Assembly: GCF_017654505.1 (NCBI RefSeq)
Contig: NC_054538.1
Location: forward strand, 63,964,678 to 64,028,677
Source of the DNA: Polyodon spathula
Lineage: Eukaryota > Chordata > Actinopteri > Acipenseriformes > Polyodontidae
DNA: 64,000 nucleotides
Reading direction: 5' to 3'
The notes beneath the pieces were generated by a model, which made no database searches, was not told the origin of the DNA, and worked only from the letters and a program-made list of their open reading frames with translations. Positions 58,577 to 64,000 of the stretch are shown here, one piece after another. Position numbers and translations under genes: made by a program. Numbering within the stretch: position 1 is the stretch's first letter; each line of letters starts with the position of its first letter.

Positions 58577-59596
58577 TAGGGGTGTGCTGATTCATCGACT
58601 CAACATGGTGAACCATGATTTTTTCTTGACAATGCGATTATCGATACAGTATGGACTCACCTCTTGTTCTTGAAAAGAGTCATGCTGTGTATAAAAGGTG
58701 TAATGCTTGAATTTGCAGGGCTCCAGACTGGGACTAAAACAGTTGCAAATGCAAACGCAAAAAAAAAAAATTGTAAACATTTTTTTAGGGGTCAGGCACA
58801 TTGGTGCCTGCAACACAAAAATGATGCCTCTCCCTTTAACATATGTCAATATTTATTAGTGTGCTAGGCCTGCCTGCAAAAGGAAAAAACTAATTTAATA
58901 AACTGAAGTGCAAGAAGGATGGTAACAAATACAGTAATAACAACAATTTCATAGAATACAAAGGATTGTAAGCGCAGATATGTGCTGTATTAACACCAGT
59001 ATATCACAGTATAACACAGTAACCCCAGTTTCATGCATCAGTTGTGACGGTGACCAAACGGGTTCAAGTTTTCTGTAAACATTTAGTATTTAATACTGTA
59101 AATAGCAGAACCAACTCACTGCAATTTAAACTTGTTTTTACTGAAAAAAAAAACGGTAACATGTAATCATAAGAGCTGTCTGTGTTACATGCTGTTAGAT
59201 CAGGACTTTACTGCTACTAAGCACAGGAACTACTGCGCTGAAGCATGCTGTTTTCCCATGTTAAAACTGTACACAATTAGGAGGTGCCATCAAATTCCAG
59301 ACAACACTTGCAAAATATAAGAAATATAAACATGCCGAGTTCATTGCAGTCATCAGCTGCATACATTAAACTACTGTTTTAGTATCACTTTGTCTTAAGT
59401 GGTTGTATTTTAAGCAGTTGAAGCAAGCAACTTGCTCCTGAAGTGGCTCCAGCAATGGGATTTGACCAAGGAGCCATTGGTTTGTTATGTTTCATGCTGA
59501 AATAAATGTATCATGACACATATCGGATCATGAGCCTTGTATTGCGATACTTATCGCGATATGTAATGTAAAGACACTGCCGATACCCAGCCCTTA
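58577..59596. mobile_element. non-autonomous hAT element with exact 8-bp target duplication
   Basis: Flanked by ATTCAAAC at 58569-58576 and 59597-59604. The left end reads TAGGGGTGTGCTGATTCATC; the right end read inwards is TAAGGGCTGGGTATCGGC. The ends agree at TARGGSTGKG. An 8-bp duplication and TAGGG-type ends are diagnostic of hAT elements. The 1020-bp interior has no recognisable transposase, though CGATTATCGATAC-like sequence near the left end and TATCGCGATA near the right suggest subterminal repeats. Confidence 0.85.
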
Positions 59597-59604
59597 ATTC
59601 AAAC

Positions 59605-62600
59605 CCAACAAGTTGTACTTCAAACAAAAAGTCAGATTCAATTGGCTAGCCTGTATCAAATTAGATATTTTAAAAAGTTGCTCTTTTGGCCAACTTTGTT
59701 ATTACCCCATTTTGTTACAGTTACTCTTCTTTGCAACAAATGCCCTGTATAGTGCATTTTCTGTAAACTCTCCCTTTCCAACTCAAGTAACTCCCTTTCC
59801 TTCCTGTTCAGGTCAAGAACTGGTTCTTGGCGACTCATTAAGGACATGAAGAAAAGCACGTTTTGGAAGGGAGAGACTGACAGATAGCGGATTCTTCATT
59901 GAGAAACAAGGATGTTTCTGCCCATAGAGCTGATGAACAATACAAATTAAAAAAACGGTTCCAAAATAAATACAATTTAAAAAAAGACCATGATCAGCAC
60001 TGGTTTAGGACTACCTTAGCTTCTGTGAAACCATCTGGTGGCCTACTTACTGTAACTTGCAATAAGGATAAGCTTACTCTCAAAAAAATCCAACCATGTT
60101 AAACTGGACAGATTTGATCATCACACAGGCTCCTCTTACGATATGCTTAGGTTTAAGAAGATATGATTATCTCCTAAAACCCAATCATAATTTGAACCCT
60201 TATCTGTTGTTATCTGCATTGTTTGGCTTCTGTTGAAAAGATGATGCAACTAAAATGGCAGCTCTCAATGGCTCCTGTACTGTGGTATTTTATCTGCTGT
60301 GTGAGAATAAAGTCTCAGCCCTTTATTCTACAGGAAAGTCCCATGCACCAGATAACTGTATTTCACATTGCATATGAATTTAGAATACTCCATTAAAGTG
60401 AAGCGACTGCATTTCAAAAATCCACACAATATCACTGATTTTCATAACTGGCCTGAATTATTTTAAAAGTATTTTATTTGATAGTATACTATCTTTTTAC
60501 TTTGAAAACCAGCAGCAAGTACTGCATGATTGATTTTTCTCTGTTCCCATAATCCAGCTGCTCTATTTATAAGCTAAAGCTGCACACAACCCCAGCTGGA
60601 TATGACAAAGAAAAATGCTATATAATATAATATGAAATCTTCATTTCTAGACCATCTCAGAACCCTGTTATTTTATACATACTGCACTACTGAACAGCAG
60701 CTTCATTCAGATTTAAGTGCACACACCTGTCAGTGGCGAGTTACAAAACCACAATATACCGCAAGTGTCTGCTTACTGTAATACAGATTCCTATCTTCTA
60801 TAGGAGGTGACTGTACAGCCCGGCCATTAAATTATGTGGTTTTTTGTTTCTGCCACCCAGCAAACAAACACAGCCTTTCCTCCCACTCTATCCCTAAGCT
60901 TAAACATGTAAAAAATATACAATTTAAAACAATGCACCCAGATATCACCATGTGCAAAATAGCACAAAGTAGTACTGGTGATGGAGGAAACTGCACATCT
61001 GGGACGATTAGAACTTGATCTGAACATTGATCAAATTCACTCAGATGCCAATCCCGAGGTACTGTAAACACTAGGATATGAACGATTACTTCAGCAATTT
61101 GAACAGAACCTGGTTTTAAAAAAAAAAAAAACTGTGAACTAGCGCCAATGAGATACAAACCATTACCTGGATGCACTACGTTTAAATTCCAAATTGCCCA
61201 GGGTTTTGAAGTCAATAAAAACAAAAGGTACGCTAATGTACATTTTATTAGATATCCTGCATATTTTTAAATGCACATTTTTTTTCATTTTTAACACTGT
61301 TGAATTTCAAACCTTCCTATGATCCAATCGGTTTGTTTTGCACTTTAAAAATTGATCGGTTAAAAATGTATGCATTTTCAAATATGAGCAAATCTTTGAT
61401 CCGACTTCATTTATTACTGTGCATGTCCATCGAGTCCACTGAGATATAGCCTTTCATGAGCAATGACCATGTTAAAAATTGCCAACATTTCAATAACCGA
61501 ATGTCAACAGAAAATATGTTTACATGAAAGCAGTGGCATTAACCGCCTCGTGAATAATTCCCTTTTTAAAATATAAGCTTCCCAAAGCCTGAATGCATGC
61601 TTAGCAATTTTATTAAAACACCCCCAGCTTTGCAGGCCAAAGATAACATTTAGCTATCAACCACTATAAGCCATCAGCACAAGTCCTAATTGACAACTAG
61701 TGTAATCAATCACCATATAGCATAACAGCGTTCCTCAAAATGAAAATACTGGATCTTATTAAAGCACTGGTTAATAGCAGATCAGTAGGAGCCAAGCATA
61801 TATTTATGTATGGATTATAAGAAGTCCAACACAATATTTCTGTTTATTCAAGATTTTGGCTGCTCAGGTCCAATCGGTGATTAACAATTAAATCATATTC
61901 AGCATGTGTTAATCATCCCAAGAATCAGCAAGCCCATTTAATATTTTCAATATTGTGTGTTTTCACTTTGAAAAAGGAGCAGTTTACTGCAAAGGGCAAT
62001 CATAGAAAAGGACAGTGACTTGCTCTTCCAAGCAAACTCAAAAAAGTTCCAAGGAATGTAATGTTTAAATCTTTTCTGTAAACAGCAAGTTTACCATAAC
62101 AATGAAGTTAGTTTACTGACTGAGGGTTAAAAGTTATGGATAATTTACTAGCACTCAGATTCCCTTGTTAAAACTGTGTCATTGCTGTTATCTTATGAGA
62201 CAAGGGAGAGACTGTAGAATTGAAGTCTTAATAACTGTTCCTATCAGCACAGCTCAAATCTCAGATGAAATGCTAGCAACCCTGAATGCTGGCACCACAA
62301 GAAAGGGCACCATATAATTATTTAACTGCCTAATAGAGCTGGCATTTGAAGATGAATAAATCACATGATTGGATTCTGAACCCAATGACATCAGCTGTGG
62401 ACCCACCAAACAATATCCCTTTCACCAGTTCAGGGAAATTAAAGATAATTTAATTGTAGAAATCAAAACATATTAGGAACAGGTAAATATAGCATATGAG
62501 AAAATGTCCCTATTCATTTGAATTATCTTGCCTTCTCGGCAAAACATATGGTATATGTTATTTGCATCAACAGGCTACAATGTCAGAATGTTGTATCCTA

Positions 62601-64000
62601 CACAAGCCTATATTAACACAAATGAACTGACACTATTTAGATACTAGCAAAGAAATAACAAGTATATTTTGGTAACATTAAGGTCTGAGCAGCCATGTTC
62701 TGTAGTAACTCATGTATGAACAGACAAACAACCTATGAAGTGGACAGGACCACAAGACCACATTTGAAATACTCCCACCTGTGAGCTGTTGTTAAGAGAT
62801 ATAACAAGAATTCAGGGGATGGTGCAATAACTATGGGTTAAATGGGAACCCATGACATTACCGCCTTAACTGGTTCCATGGTATTAAAATAAAGGAGCAT
62901 CAATCCCCACCCCCCCCAACCCCACACACACCCCGATTTTGCCTTGCTTTGCTTTGCTTATTTTGCAATTTCTGCCTTGAACCTGGAAACAATCTGGTAC
63001 AAATGAAATTATGTTACAGCATTTGCTGTTGCATTGATTACAAACCGAGAGTAATATCTGCGACTAAATTGTGTGGACCTAATTAAAACAGACTCATTAC
63101 CACATCTTTACCTCTCCTGCAAGTTAAACCAAAATATGCTAGTTATTCAATTTTACATTTTAAACATGGTTTTACAGTACATTTTGTATTTTTGTCTTGT
63201 ATAATTTAACCCAATGAATGGTGGTTGCACTGTATTTGCGATCCTAATGCTTTTAAAGTATGGCTTAAAGTATAGCCTAACTTTCATTAATCTTACAAAT
63301 AAATACACATTCATATTCCTCCTGGACACAGTCAGTTAAGCCATCAGGTATTTATCAAATTGACAGCTGCAGAAACATCCCTGAAATGGCATGAATGTCA
63401 GCACATCATTCCAGGAAGCAGCCACAATTCCCAACTGGCAATCCTTCTGAATTCCTTGCCATGTGGCCCTCACCTGTCTACTCCAACATTGTCAGCTGTC
63501 CCCCAAGCAGTCACAGCGCTGTCTCAGACTCCACTCCTACAGTATCCGGGTGCCAAACCCCTCTGCGTCTTCACAAACACACACTGAAGGAATTCATCTG
63601 TTGTTTCAATAGGTTAGAAAACTTATCCCCTGACCGGCAAGCAACAATGTATTACTGAAACCGCTGCTAGTGTTTTCTAACATGAACCATACACTTATGC
63701 TTTAAAAAACCAAAACAAAACCTAAATGGGATACTTAAACACAGTGAGAAAACTACAAAAATAACAGGAATAAGACAGCATTGGTGTAGATGGGATTTAG
63801 GCCAGTAGCAATGGGTTAATTTACAACAACTTAAGTCTTTGGGCCAATAAAATCAGAAGCTGAAAATTTAGATTGAATGGAGAATGAATGAGACCCAAAA
63901 CATATATCTATGCGTTTTAAGTATTTTAGAACTGGGCCTATTTGTTTAAAAATCTCAGTAGTCTGCTCCCTGTAAAACTAGATGATAAGAGAAAGAAAGC
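59605..64000. other. non-coding, nothing recognised
   Basis: AT-rich upstream intron or flank with a C-rich/CA/GCTTT low-complexity patch at about 62906-62960. No gene, RNA or transposon recognised. Confidence 0.5.

Overview
The window is vertebrate nuclear DNA: AT-rich, with long introns, microsatellites and many decayed transposons. Its only host gene that I can support lies on the minus strand. This is the 5' half of the non-erythrocytic beta-spectrin gene (SPTBN1 / beta-II spectrin orthologue). The mix of DIRS, piggyBac, Tc1, hAT and L2 elements indicates a ray-finned fish. A 400-bp tRNA-headed SINE at 36955-37354 resembles, from memory only, a repeat common in sturgeon and paddlefish genomes, so a chondrostean is my best guess (moderate confidence).

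Gene layout, reading the minus strand from high to low coordinates: canonical first coding exon 1a (43434-43581); a second, alternative first coding exon 1b (30348-30492); then thirteen shared exons from 13961 down to 2162. Every junction has AG/GT signals and keeps frame. The canonical path encodes 936 residues in the window: an N-terminal tail, two calponin-homology domains (actin binding), spectrin repeats 1-5 and most of repeat 6. The gene runs off the left edge. Exons 1a and 1b both end in phase 1 and can each join exon 2, giving two proteins that differ only before the first CH domain, as in mammalian SPTBN1.

Mobile elements, left to right: an internally deleted DIRS-type tyrosine-recombinase retrotransposon (1 to about 1163); an L2-type LINE 3' end (about 1803-2105); a deleted piggyBac element that makes up nearly all of one intron (4544-6754); a pogo/Tigger-like MITE (about 35683-35815); a tRNA-derived SINE with a 14-bp target duplication (36955-37354); a longer, decayed DIRS element with Gag, RT, RNase H, recombinase and terminal inverted structure (about 38800-43120); a Tc1-like element with IR/DR ends only about 145 bp upstream of exon 1a (about 43775-45230); a hAT 3' end (about 52275-52740); a piggyBac-type MITE bounded by TTAA (54056-54625); and a non-autonomous hAT element with an 8-bp target duplication (58577-59596).

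The remaining sequence (intron 1b-2, intron 1a-1b, and the 20 kb upstream of exon 1a) has no coding region I can support. I see no tRNA or rRNA gene and no CRISPR or bacterial system. The points most worth follow-up are the alternative first exon with its lineage-specific Ser/Pro/Gly insertion, the intron built almost wholly from a piggyBac element, the paired short uORFs before the canonical start, and the two DIRS copies whose shared termini reveal the inverted ends and internal complementary region.
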